64,000 nucleotides of DNA from Ptychodera flava (Eukaryota > Hemichordata > Enteropneusta > Ptychoderidae). Below, one piece after another: positions 40,229 through 51,052 of the stretch. The first letter of the stretch is position 1. Every line of letters begins with the position of its first letter. The notes below the pieces were generated by a model. It saw nothing but the letters and a program-made list of their open reading frames with translations, had not been told where the DNA came from and made no database searches. The position numbers and the translations under genes are program-made. The DNA is taken from contig NC_091931.1 of NCBI RefSeq assembly GCF_041260155.1, positions 9,901,861 through 9,965,860 of the forward strand. The letters are read 5' to 3'.

Positions 40229-41493
40229 ATATCCAATGAAAATGAACTTGTGAAGGCAAAGCAAGGTTTGCCCCATCGGCTGCTAGACTTATTTATTAAA
40301 TGCTAACTTGACCTATCTCAGTCGATTGCATCGCGTTTGAAACTCATTTTAGGTCCCATTTTTCACTGGCAAAGATTGACAAAAATATATTTGGAAGTAT
40401 ACGTTTTTATTATTTACATCTTCAAACACTCGATAGCCCGATAATAATGACAATAAAATTGCACTCCAAGGTCTGGAGCACTTTACAAAACAAGGAATTA
40501 AACATGATGGTGAAACGTTCATAAACAAAAATATAGAAAAGGAGTAAACAAACTGGAAGCTCAAAAAATAAAACATCGAAATATACAAATATACACATGT
40601 ACAGCACTTTCTCTTAAAGCGTCATAAACTCCAATTTTGAATGCCTTTTTGTGTAAAACATATGTTTTTAACGGCAATCATAACTTATTGCTCTACTCAC
40701 TAAAGAATGTTGAGATACACAATATTCTACTCGTCAACCCAGTCTGTACATGTGCTGACTGCATAGTTGTTGTTGTTGACCGGTAAATTCCGGTCCGGAC
40801 TAGAATTCAAATATAATCAATGACTGTGCAGTTGACACATATAAAATTTAATGCTTTGTTGATTTGCTAAACAGTGGATGCTTCAACAAGCTAGTGGTTG
40901 TGGAAGTAGAACAAGAACTTGCAATTTACGTAAAATTAAAAAATAATGAAAACGATCAACAAAAGATAACGTCACTGGCCCTTAATGTGGCCTACTTTCA
41001 AAATGTTCATAAGGCTCGAGGGTAACCGAAATATTTAATGATTATATATATAGTGAGCCCATTTTTACCTTAAAATATTTGTCAACGAATTTAATCTATT
41101 TGCTTGTCGAGGAAGTTGCAACACGGCCGTAGTTTCGGGCTTTGTTTTTCACGATTAAATATCACAAACCGAAATAATTGCTCCCAATTGTTCTCATCTG
41201 CAGTGACGTTAGCACAGCACCACTTTCTTAAAAATGTATCAGTGTGCATGTCAAGAAACTTTACAAACAGGAAAATTTTACTGGTAATATTAATGTGAAG
41301 CCTTATCGATTTCTTCTCAATCCATTTTATTTCAAAATACTGTCAAGACTGTCAGGATTAACATTCTTGTTATCATATATCACCAAATGTATAATAAAAT
41401 GGCGTAGCAGAGAAGTCAGAACCTTATACCTCTACACGTACTAATCATCACCATAATTTTTCATAATTTAGAAGTCATAGCCACACACCTAAC
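40229..41493. other. Intergenic with a possible SINE-tail scrap
   Basis: At about 40430-40500 the minus strand reads GTAAAGTGCTCCAGACCTTG and a TTATTGTCATTATTATC tail, like a retroposon 3' end. Otherwise nothing is recognised. Confidence 0.35.
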
Positions 41494-41760
41494 TGTGGAC
41501 AATGCTATCCGTTTGTTTGATTTGCTGATTTGGTTGATTTATTCAACCGTTACCATTCATTGCTTAAAATATAACATAGAAACATAGAAATGTATTTTTC
41601 ATAACGAAATGAGATTCACATCAACTGATGACATCAGTGAATGAAATAGGTGCCTACAAGATAAGTGTATAACATTTGAGTATGTGATGTAATCCATTTT
41701 ATCCAACTTTTTGTAAGCCTAGAACAAAGACGACCAGCCAACGTTAGTGGTGCTAGTAGT
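41494..41760 (+). repeat. Direct repeat D, copy 1 (within segment S)
   Basis: Nearly identical to 42533-42795 over ~265 bp, for example GAGATTCACATCAACTGATG and ATAGGTGCCTACAAGATAAG. Its right part, with the following 250 bp, also matches 60030-60310. Confidence 0.85.
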
Positions 41761-42532
41761 TTCAGTAGTTTGCTAATGGATGAACGGCTTCCGATTCACG
41801 AACTGATAACAAATGGACATGGAATGAAAAGAATGAATATTTCGGAATAGACAAAATCCAAAAATATTGATATTGAAACGGAAAGTAAGCATATATGATA
41901 AATAGGCATGAACACGATGCTAAACATAAACATAACGCTAAATTATCACATAAACTTAGTTTATTAAGAGGATCTATTCAGAAAAACACAGTGCCAGTGA
42001 CTCGATTTAACATCCATGCAGCATGTATAAATATGACCAACCAAAAATCAAAGAGTCACTTGTAAAAGTAACACGTTTTTATGAGCCTGATGCCATTCAG
42101 GGTTTTGCAGAACAAACAAATAAATCGACACACAAAAACACCCGAATTTGGGATGACATGAATTTGCATTCATTGAAAGGGCTTTGCAAGAGCTTAATAC
42201 CGGTACTAGACATTGAAAACTGTGCATATTGATTAATACTGTTGCCAAACAATCTCGAAGGCAGCAATCTCAAAGTGTCACCTGTTCGGCCGATATGGCC
42301 ATGTAATATTTCTGACTATCAAATGACAAGAAGTAATATTTAATGAAAACGTGGACTTATTCCTGTAAAGCTGTGAGATACCAAACAAAAAAAACACATG
42401 TAGACTCATTATGCCCATTCAAGTTACGTAATAACAATAGCTGTCATAAATAGAGCAGAGAACAACGGTAGGTGCTGAAACATGTGTAATATACTCCCAT
42501 ATTCTTGGATATCTACGATTAAAAGTTTAAAT
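41761..42532. repeat. Segment S, full copy 3' of second transporter
   Basis: 41711-42005 matches 60030-60310 (TTTTGTAAGCCTAGAACAAA, TATTGATATTGAAACGGAAAG, AAATTATCACATAAACTTAG). 42005-42320 matches 37895-38215. No coding frame is shared. Confidence 0.65.
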
Positions 42533-42795
42533 GCGGACAATGCTATCCGTTTGGCTGATTGCTTGATTTGGTTGAGTTATTTAACCATTTCCGTTCATTG
42601 ATTAAGTAAACAATATAGAAATGTATTTTTCATAACGAAATGAGATTCACATCAACTGATGACATCAGTCAATGAAATAGGTGCCTACAAGATAAGTGTA
42701 TAACATTTGAGTATGTGATGTTATCAATTTTTTCCAACTTTTTGTAAGCCTAGAACAAAGACGACCAGCCAACATTAGTAATGCAAGTTGTTTGC
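42533..42795 (+). repeat. Direct repeat D, copy 2
   Basis: Second copy of 41494-41760, 1.04 kb away in the same orientation. The middle third is almost unchanged, so the duplication is recent or converted. Confidence 0.85.
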
Positions 42796-43374
42796 TCATG
42801 AATGGTGTAATTTAATCCATTTTTTCCAACATTTTGCACACCAGATATGATCGACATCGTTTAGGGTGTCGCCCATGCAATTGAAAGGCCGCTTTGAAAA
42901 TTCGATTGAAACTTGACCTGTTTTATATAAATGTGATTCCGAGTCGGACAAACATGGAAAGACCGCAGGCTCCAAAGCATACGTATAACGCTTGCTGCCA
43001 ATTCTGTTGCATGACTGGTTCTCATTGACTGAGTTGAAATTTCTAGTCGATAAGCTTAATTACAATTTTATGATTGGGTTCACTTGGGGCAAGTCTACTC
43101 TGTTGGCTGCATTTTTAATATTTAGTAGATCGATCGCATCTCTCAAAATCATTTAATACGCATTTCGGGGCTAAGCAACACGTCTGAATACGTTGTATTC
43201 TATTCCTACATCCATCCGGGCAGGCAACATTCCACCTTATCAACAGAAACAAAAGAATGTAAATGTAGTACAGAACATACTATAACAGGTTTAACTGCAG
43301 TTTTTGTCTTTATAAATGAATAGCCATGTCGAATCTCCCATCCTTTCGTAGCATGCCAGGTGTTTTCCCCTTCC
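42796..43374. other. 3' flank of second transporter
   Basis: No gene recognised; no AATAAA stands close to the stop that I would call with confidence. Confidence 0.35.
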
Positions 43375-44376
43375 TCATGTATCGGCATTTGCTCTATTTT
43401 CCCAGCAGGTGTAACATGCCACTATTGCTGAACTAACTACAATGAGAACGCTCCCTAATATTTGCAACATCTTCACAATCCTATTAAAAATGAAAACATC
43501 GCCAATATAGGCAACCAAAGTCTCAATGTTGACAAGTAGCATAACAGTGGTAGCGTTTTTTTTCTGCAGAGCGAAAATGGCTGATAATGCACCAAACAGG
43601 TAGCAGATTGCTACCAACAGTAGGTATAAAAAGCATATGGTAGTCAGATGCCAGGTGACCAAAGCTCCCACGAACAGCAGCGGAAAAGTAACAACGGCAC
43701 CCACGGTACTTTCGCAGAGCAAAATAACGAAGGCATGTATGCCTGGTATAGAGTGAATCGCTACAGCAGAAATTGAAAATAAGACTGCAGTGACAATGCT
43801 GAGGGATATAGACAGGGCAGCGTTCTTCTCTTCTTCTGAGGTTTCATTTCTTGTAAACGATGGTCCAGCGATGAGAATAATACCAGCTATGTTGAAAAGG
43901 CAATGAACTGCGTCCACAATTTTCCATCGTTCCCGATTATAAATCCAACCAAATAGAGGGGTCAATATTGGTAGGGCTCCTGATCTAATGGATATGACAT
44001 TGCCAGCAAGACCAAATTTTAATGCATAGTTAGCGGCGATTCGCCCACCGACGATTGCAACCGTGTTCACCAACAATAAAAGCATTTCCTTCCTACTGAA
44101 GTCGAAAATTGAATACTTGAAGTAAGCTACTACGGGAGCGGTAAAAAGGACGCAACCAATCTGCATGCAGAATGTTATTTGTACAGTTGTCGCACCAGCA
44201 TCTTGAGCGAGGACAACGAGTGTAGCAACCAGTCCAAAGAGTATGCCAGCCAAAGCCGCCATCGAGACCCCTAAGGCTGACCTTATGATCGAACTGCACG
44301 CACTATCTTTGTCGTTTGATGCGCTTTCCCGGGGGCACAGCTGAGTGAGCTCCTCATTGACGGCCTCCAAGTCCAT
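43375..44376 (-). CDS. SLC35G-like EamA/DMT transporter, paralogue 2
   Basis: 333 residues in one exon, same plan as paralogues 1 and 3. There is a polar N-tail with Glu-Leu-Thr-Gln-Leu, ten hydrophobic segments, the loop Asn-Arg-Glu-Arg-Trp-Lys-Ile-Val-Asp, and the invariant Asn-Glu-Thr-Ser-Glu-Glu-Glu-Lys-Asn-Ala-Ala-Leu. It ends in Tyr-Thr-Cys-Trp-Glu-Asn-Arg-Ala-Asn. The start at 44376 aligns with paralogue 3. The central ~150 bp is almost identical in DNA to the paralogues, while the ends differ more. No frame damage, so it is probably functional. Confidence 0.87.
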   Translation of the reverse strand: MDLEAVNEELTQLCPRESASNDKDSACSSIIRSALGVSMAALAGILFGLVATLVVLAQDAGATTVQITFCMQIGCVLFTAPVVAYFKYSIFDFSRKEMLLLLVNTVAIVGGRIAANYALKFGLAGNVISIRSGALPILTPLFGWIYNRERWKIVDAVHCLFNIAGIILIAGPSFTRNETSEEEKNAALSISLSIVTAVLFSISAVAIHSIPGIHAFVILLCESTVGAVVTFPLLFVGALVTWHLTTICFLYLLLVAICYLFGALSAIFALQKKNATTVMLLVNIETLVAYIGDVFIFNRIVKMLQILGSVLIVVSSAIVACYTCWENRANADT

Positions 44377-45355
44377 CTCTTGACAGTTTCTTAGCAGTTA
44401 TAATCTTAATCAATTTATGCCAGTATCATCACCTCAGACTAGGGGACGGGCGTAAAGCACTGAATTTGTTGGTCAACTGATAGTAGTCAGACAAACGTGT
44501 AGGCTGTCCAAGTGACCAGTCTAATTTGCATAGACTCCTGGGACCAAAACCCTGATTGGGTTGGGTATTCCACATGGCTGGATGTGGTAGTTGTTCGAAC
44601 CATGTGCAAGTATACACCAAAGTATAATCACCCTCCGTGATGATTCTTTTAGCAAAAGATCACAGATGATGTCCCTCTTACATCCGCGCCAACCAGTTCT
44701 ACGTGTCCCCCTCGTCACCCTGGTTGTCGCAATAGCGCAGGCTCGAGGGCTATTCACCATGAAACAGTCCACTCGAAAAGTATTGTATCGAAATATTCGT
44801 TAATTTTATAACATCGATATCATTCATTTGATAAAGTCATATTGACAAGTCATTGTTGTTCGGCCAACTCACACTACAACATTCATATATTTAATGACAC
44901 TGTCTTCGAAAATAGTGAATTATGGGACGAGGACTAGTTTTCAATTTTTTCTACCATCGAGATAATGCTTTTTGCTGATCAGATCAACCATGTTATCATT
45001 ATAAAATTTAGAAAAAATACGATCCGGATCACATATACATGTATTCTTATAAGTGCAGTGATAATTATGTCTCAAAAATATTTGTGTTTCTGTATGTACA
45101 TTTAGATGGCTACTTGTTTCGGACAATAATTGACATTCCTTGAGAAACAACATGAATAAACATAAATGTTGGCTGGTCACATTTGATACCCCTAAACTAT
45201 TATGGGAAAACGAACGAATTTGAGATCGTGTTGCTTAAAAATAACAATCACCCTATTGAATTTTGTGATCATTACTTTAGACGATCACATATTTACATCT
45301 TAGATTTCTATTAAGTTCGCTTTCCTCACCCGTTGTAGTTTTCACAAAGTAGAGT
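44377..45355. other. 5' flank of second transporter
   Basis: GTCAACTGATAGTAGTCAGA (about 44471-44490) and its surroundings resemble GTCAACTGACAGTTACCGGA at about 63664-63683, upstream of paralogue 3. This may be shared promoter sequence. No other gene. Confidence 0.45.
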
Positions 45356-45399
45356 ATTCAGTTCAGTTCAGTTCAGTTCAGTTCAGTTCAGTTGAGGGA

Positions 45400-48356
45400 T
45401 TAGATATCCGGTCTGGATAATGACATCCCTTTAGGACCTTTGTGCAGACGGTCGTATTGATGTTTAAAAGCGTTCACTGACTTGGCATTAACAACAGTGG
45501 CAGGCAGGCTATTCCATTTGTCTACAATCCTGGATACAAAGAAATATTTCCTGGTGTCTAGCTTGACAGTTGGTTTGCTGAGCTTGTAGTTGTGTCCGCG
45601 TGTTACTGATGAGGTGGCTGGTTTAAGTGATAAATTGATACTGTCATAGTTGTTCATAATCTTGAAAGTCTCTATCATATCTCCTCTGGTTCGTCTCTCT
45701 TCTAGTGTTGTCAAGCCTAACTGGTTTAGTCTCTGTTGATAGCTCACGTTGCGCAATTCTGGAATCATCTTAGTAGCACGCCGCTGTATTTTTTCTAGGT
45801 TTGCAATGTCTTTTTGAAGCCAGGGGGACCATGCTTGGATGGAGTACTCTAACCGTGGCCTAACGAGATGTTTGTATAAGTGCAACATAATGTCTTTAGA
45901 TTTCAGTGTCATTGTTCTCTTGATTAGCCCCAACATGCTGTTTGCTTTCTTTGCAGCTTGAATACACTGTTGTGATGGCTTTAAATTTGAGTGGATGATA
46001 ACACCAAGGTCCTTTTCTTCACTGGAATGCTTGAGTGGAATATTATTCATGGTATATGTATGGGAAGGGTTATTGTAGCCAATGTGCATAGATGAACATT
46101 TAGAGACATTAAAACTCATTTGCCAGTTCTGCGACCAGGTACACAGCTTATCGAGATCACGCTGTAATTCTCCAGCATCAGAGTCGTCATATATTGGCCG
46201 GTATAACTTTGTATCATCCGCAAATTTCTTTATTGATGAATGTATTCCACAATCAATGTCGTTTATGAATATCAGGAAAAGCACAGGACCCAATACAGAG
46301 CCTTGAGGCACACCACTTGTGACATCCTTCCACTCAGACGCGTTGCCGTTGATTACTACTCGTTGCTGTCTCTCTGCAAGCCATCCCTGTATCCACTTTA
46401 GTACAGAACCATTGATGCCATGACAACGTAGTTTATTTATTAGCCTCCCATGTGGTACCTTGTCAAAAGCTTTGGCAAAGTCTAAGTAAATAACATCCAC
46501 TGGTACTCCATCATCAGCATTCTGGGTAATGTCATCTAAGAATTCCAATAAATTTGACATATATGATTTCCCTTGGCGAAAACCGTGCTGCGAGTTGCTG
46601 ATCAATTATTTTGTTCCAGATGCTGAACAAGTTTATCCCTGATGATTGACTCAAGAATTTTACCACAAATTGAAGTTAAGCTGATAGGTCTGTAGTTGCC
46701 AGCGTCAGACTTTTTTCCTTTTTTAAAGACAGGTGTAACATTTGCTCTTCGCCAGTCCTTTGGAACTTCACCAGTTGAAAGTGAATGATTGAAAAGCAGA
46801 GTTAGTGGTTTGGTAATTTGCTGAGCAACTGTAATTAAATTCTTGGAGACACTTTATCTGGTCCAGGTGCTTTGCTTGGATGAAGCTGTGACAATTTCTT
46901 TGCAACATCATCTTCAGTAACATTAATTTTCACAAGTCTGTCTTGATCCTCACCGTTGAACATTATTATTGATTCAGGCATATGTGAAGTGTCTTCATTA
47001 GTGAAAACGGAGACGAAGAAAGTGTTCAGGACATCAACCATTGATTCAGCTGTAGAGTGGATTTTGTTGTCATTATCAATCAGTGGGCCTATAGTTTCCC
47101 TTGACCTTGCTTGGAGCGAGCGTACGCAAAGAAAGCTTTTGAGTTTTCCTTTACATGCTGGACAAGGTTTTTTTCATAAACTATCTTCGCCTTCTTTACT
47201 TCTCTGATAACTTTCTTTTGTTGATCTTTGTAGTTTGAATAACTTTGTTGGTCTCTCATTGATGAATATCTACGCCAGAGTTTTCTTTTCTTCCTTATGT
47301 CACATAGTAGATTTCTGGTCATCCAGTGTGGTCTGTTACGGTTCTTACGTGGTTTCATAGGAACACAAATATTAGTAAATCTGTTTAAAGTCTTGAGCAT
47401 GTAACACCACATATCACTGGCAGACTTTCCCTGAAACTCCGCTTCCAATCCACATCCTTCAACAGGTTTTGCAGCTTGTGGAAATTTGCATTTTTCACAT
47501 CTGGGATGAGACCTGTTACTTGTTGTTTATCAGCTTGTGCAGTAATGTCAAAGTCAATCATACAGTGATCACTATTCCCCAAGCAGCCAATAGAGGTTAC
47601 ATTTTCAATTATACATGGTACATTAGACAGGATTAGGTCAAGACAATTGTTTCCACGTGTAGGAAAGTCAACATATTGAACCAGGAAATTGTCTTGTATT
47701 GTGTCCATAAAGTCTTCTCCATGTTTGTCTGATAGCTGTGTCGGCCAGTCTATACCAGGAAAGTTAAAGTCACCGACAATAATTACATCTTTAAGAGCCG
47801 CTTTCACGATGAGATCATTCAGTTTTTTATTATTGTCAGCACTACTGTTAGGTGAGCGATAAACTACACCAAACAAAAGTTTTGGTACATTTTGAGCAGT
47901 AGTGATTTCGCACCATACTGAGTTTGTGTACTGAAATTCCTGCAAACTTGAATCTTCTGATACAGTATATTCTTCTCTGATGTACAGTAAGACACCACCG
48001 CCTCTCCCACGCTGTGTGTCAGTTCTATCTTGTCTTATTGGTCTATGATACCCTGGTATGCAAAGTTCATCATTTATTATCTCTTGATGTGTCCATGACT
48101 CAGTTATTGCAACAATGTCATAATTCTTGTCTTCAAGTAAAACAATGAGTTCCTCTTTTTTATTCAGCATACTTTGGGCGTTGGTGTACAAACATGACAG
48201 TTTACTTTTAGCAGGCTTGCAATTTAGTTGACTGTTATTTCTGGCTGGACGGTTTTTGATAATTGGCACATTCCATTCGTGAAAATATAAATTGTCTGTG
48301 ACATGTTCTTCATTTACTTTAGCATTTAGTTCAACATCCAATAATTTAGTATCCAC
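45400..48356 (-). pseudogene. Element A ORF2, endonuclease and reverse transcriptase, frame-broken
   Basis: APE-type endonuclease at 47440-48356 (Gly-Asp-Phe-Asn-Phe-Pro-Gly-Ile-Asp-Trp, and Ser-Asp-His). The reverse transcriptase follows, with Gly-Val-Pro-Gln-Gly-Ser-Val-Leu-Gly-Pro and Phe-Ala-Asp-Asp intact in 45400-46605. Frame changes occur near 47450, 47090, 46846 and 46606. Each is explained by loss of one base in a G, A or T run. So the enzyme core is readable, but the ORF is not translatable as given. Confidence 0.88.
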
Positions 48357-48394
48357 ACTATTTACATTATTTACATGGGCATCGTTCTCCTGCG

Positions 48395-49306
48395 TTAATC
48401 GTTTTTTACAGGGCTACTGCCTCTCTTGTCCATCTCAACAATTTTTCCACGTCGTATTCTCAAGTTAGTTTCACCTGCCTGGATTCTCCTTGCCAGTTCC
48501 TTTTTCAATGCTTGATCCTGTTCTTGCTGTAATTTAGTTAGGTCTGGTGTGATGTAGATACTGTTAAAATCTTCAATATGGCTATCCTTTAACTTTCTTG
48601 AGTTCTTTAGAATTCTCATTCTGTTGCTTGGGTTCTTTAATATCACTCTAATTGGCCTCATATGACTTTCGCCTCTCTTTATACCAATACGTTGCACTGC
48701 ATAGTCATTCTCAGTTATGTCTGATAGTTCAAGTTCATCAAATATGTCAGCTACAGTTGCTTTGTCATCTCTTTCACTCTCCTTACATTTCTTTATAATT
48801 ACATTGCCTCTTCTCTTTTCTCTCTCCATTTCTTCACGAACACACGTAGGTATAGTGACCTTGATTTCGTCTACATTTGTCTTGACATCTGACATGTTAT
48901 CAGTTAATGTGTTTACAGTTTCATTCAGAATGCTCATATCATTTTCCATCTTTCTTTGTCGTTGTTCAAATATACTCATAGTTCTCAAAATGTTCACTGC
49001 ACAAGAGTTGCATTTGTTGCAATACCAATGGACAGAGCTGCTTTCATCGTTTGCATTTTCGGCCAGGAACTTGTATGTAGCCTTGTCAACTCCTTCACAC
49101 GTGGTGTGATGCCAAAAACTACATATGCCACAAACAATGGCTTCATCTTTGTCACTAACCTCTTTTTTGCATGTACCACAAGGAGAAGATGTGGACGTCG
49201 TTGCGGGTTGAGTGGATGTTGACTTTGACCTCTCCGAAGTTGTTTTGGCTACGCCTCCACTTCGCGTGTTCACGGTGTACTTTGTTATCTTTGTAGCAGC
49301 GGCCAT
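48395..49306 (-). CDS. Element A ORF1, PHD finger plus RRM-like protein
   Basis: 303 residues, intact. A PHD-type C4HC3 finger uses Cys43, Cys46, Cys59, Cys62, His67, Cys70, Cys96 and Cys99. A predicted coiled coil (about 107-150) follows, then a basic RRM-like region with Val-Ile-Ile-Lys-Lys and Pro-Ile-Arg-Val-Ile-Leu. CR1 ORF1 proteins bind nucleic acid and act in RNP formation; a PHD finger occurs in several invertebrate CR1 lineages. The start ATG at 49306 precedes the finger. Confidence 0.88.
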   Translation of the reverse strand: MAAATKITKYTVNTRSGGVAKTTSERSKSTSTQPATTSTSSPCGTCKKEVSDKDEAIVCGICSFWHHTTCEGVDKATYKFLAENANDESSSVHWYCNKCNSCAVNILRTMSIFEQRQRKMENDMSILNETVNTLTDNMSDVKTNVDEIKVTIPTCVREEMEREKRRGNVIIKKCKESERDDKATVADIFDELELSDITENDYAVQRIGIKRGESHMRPIRVILKNPSNRMRILKNSRKLKDSHIEDFNSIYITPDLTKLQQEQDQALKKELARRIQAGETNLRIRRGKIVEMDKRGSSPVKND

Positions 49307-49330
49307 CTTGATTTCTGTCGCACATGTGAC

Positions 49331-49854
49331 TGCCGAGGTCGTTTACTTCTGACACAGATTTTCTACAGCTTGTCGTCGAAGGCCACTAAAAACAACTCAA
49401 CTAGTTCACGAGGGTTTCATAGGCTTACTGAACTGGTAAAAGACTGGTATCTACATCAATACAAGTTTTTTAGCAAGCAAAACCAGGAGCGACCTACAAC
49501 ACGTACCGCACTGAGGGCGCCGTTAATTGACGAATTCAAAAAATATCGGCGCAATATCAAATCACAAATGCGGATAGCAGATTTATAACATCTGAATATC
49601 AAAAATGTTGTTAACTGCATCACTTGTTCCTGCGATTATATTTCAAAAAGTGCTTTTTTATAAAAAAGAATCGAAAAATTTGAAGGAAATTGTCCCCGGA
49701 ACCCGTTATACTAGTTTATAAGCAACCAAAGGATCAGTATGTTGAGAGAGTTGATAACAAATTATAACATCATGACATCAAAATAAATCCAATAATCGGT
49801 ATCATTCAAGGTAAATGAATAATACCAGATCCAAGGAACATATAGAATGTGACA
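49331..49854. other. Spacer between the two LINEs
   Basis: No gene. It ends at the 12-bp target duplication of element B. Confidence 0.45.
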
Positions 49855-49994
49855 ATAACAACAGGGCGGTGACCACGTGACCTTGTAGAATCAACAGGTT
49901 GCACGGAACGACCGCTCCGCTCTTTTTGCAAAATTACGCAGTGAAATATTGATGCACTGAGCCAACTACCACCAACATTGTATGCAGAGACACT

Positions 49995-51031
49995 TTGAGG
50001 TACCTGAGGCGGAAAATGGGCATCGATGTTAGCGAATACAGAGCAAAAATTGGATTTTTTGCCGGTGGACTGCATGACAGTGGAGCATCAGCTCAGAACC
50101 ATTATGTAAATCACATATCTTCAATCAATGGCCGCACCTTGACTGCTGCAATACGTTTAACTCTAATTCTACTTTTGTTAGTTGTTGCGGGGGAAGTGAA
50201 ACAAACCCAGGTCCGAATAGTCCGATCAAAACACGTTCTAAGACGACAACAGACTTGCCAATTAAGAAAGAAGATATTGCCTCGATTCATAGTAAGCTGG
50301 ATAGTGTATCACGAGACTGCAGGGACATCAAATCAAGGTTCAGCCGTATGGAAAGTAGAATGAATAATATAGCACTGCATGAAATAAAGGAAACTACTGA
50401 AGAGAATACTGCAAGAATTGATAACTTGGATGAGAAAATTGATTTGGAAGAAGTCAAAAGGTGTAACGAGGAACTGAAACAAACAAAACACGAGCTCAGA
50501 GAACTCCGTAAATACTATGATGATCTCGGTAACAGATCAAGAAGATGTAATCTAATTTTCAAGGGGATAGAACAAGATCAGCAAGATGAAGACTGGGAGA
50601 CATCGGAAGCGAAAGTTAGAGAGGTAATAAAGTCTACACTGGGCCTTGATGACTACTTCAATATTGAACGTGCCCATCGTTTATTCGGAAGCGTAAGGGG
50701 ATGTAGACCCATTATCGTTATGTTTTCATTTTTCATAGACAAGGAACTAATACTACGGAAAGCGTTTAACCTGAAAGGCACTGGTAAAAGCATAGATGAA
50801 GACTACATGCCACGCACGAGAGCTGTTCGCGGTAAACTACTTGCCAAGAGAAGAAAACTTTTAAATCAAGATCGCAACAAGGCTTGGCTCAAATTCGATA
50901 AATTAGTGGTGAAGACAAGAGACGGCAAAGAGTGGTACAGCTATGATGAATTAACGCAACAGGTGAAACACATACCAGAGAACACAGAACGACGTTATGC
51001 AAATCAACAGAACCCACAACCACGGGACTAG
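49995..51031 (+). pseudogene. Element B ORF1 with 2A-like leader, one frame break
   Basis: An N-terminal leader (49995-50204) has a run of Leu/Ile/Val residues ending Ala-Gly-Glu-Val-Lys-Gln. One base out of register, Asn-Pro-Gly-Pro is encoded at 50204-50215 and leads into the main ORF1 frame, open to 51031. Hydrophobic stretch plus Gly-x-Val-x-x-Asn-Pro-Gly-Pro is the layout of 2A-like peptides known at the N-terminus of some invertebrate CR1-type LINE ORF1s. The main part (50255-51031, 258 codons) has a coiled coil (Glu-Leu-Lys-Gln, Glu-Leu-Arg-Glu-Leu-Arg) and an RRM/CTD-like fold (Asn-Leu-Ile-Phe-Lys-Gly-Ile) as in LINE ORF1 chaperones. The Asp usual in 2A is Glu here. Confidence 0.75.
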
Positions 51032-51052
51032 GAATTCGGCCAAGGCCCGAGC

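Larger units (their letters stand above)
45356..49330 (-). mobile_element. CR1-clade non-LTR retrotransposon (element A)
   Basis: Nearly complete ~4 kb element. It carries ORF1 (48395-49306), ORF2 (45400-48356, broken) and a 3' tail of (CTGAA)n on the minus strand at 45356-45393. The ORF2 C-terminus (Arg-Pro-Arg-Leu-Glu-Tyr, Ala-Trp-Ser-Pro, then Leu-Glu-Lys-Ile-Gln-Arg-Arg-Ala-Thr) is typical of CR1. The short pentanucleotide tail without poly-A also fits that clade. The 5' boundary is approximate. It is inserted between the second and third transporters. Confidence 0.9.
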
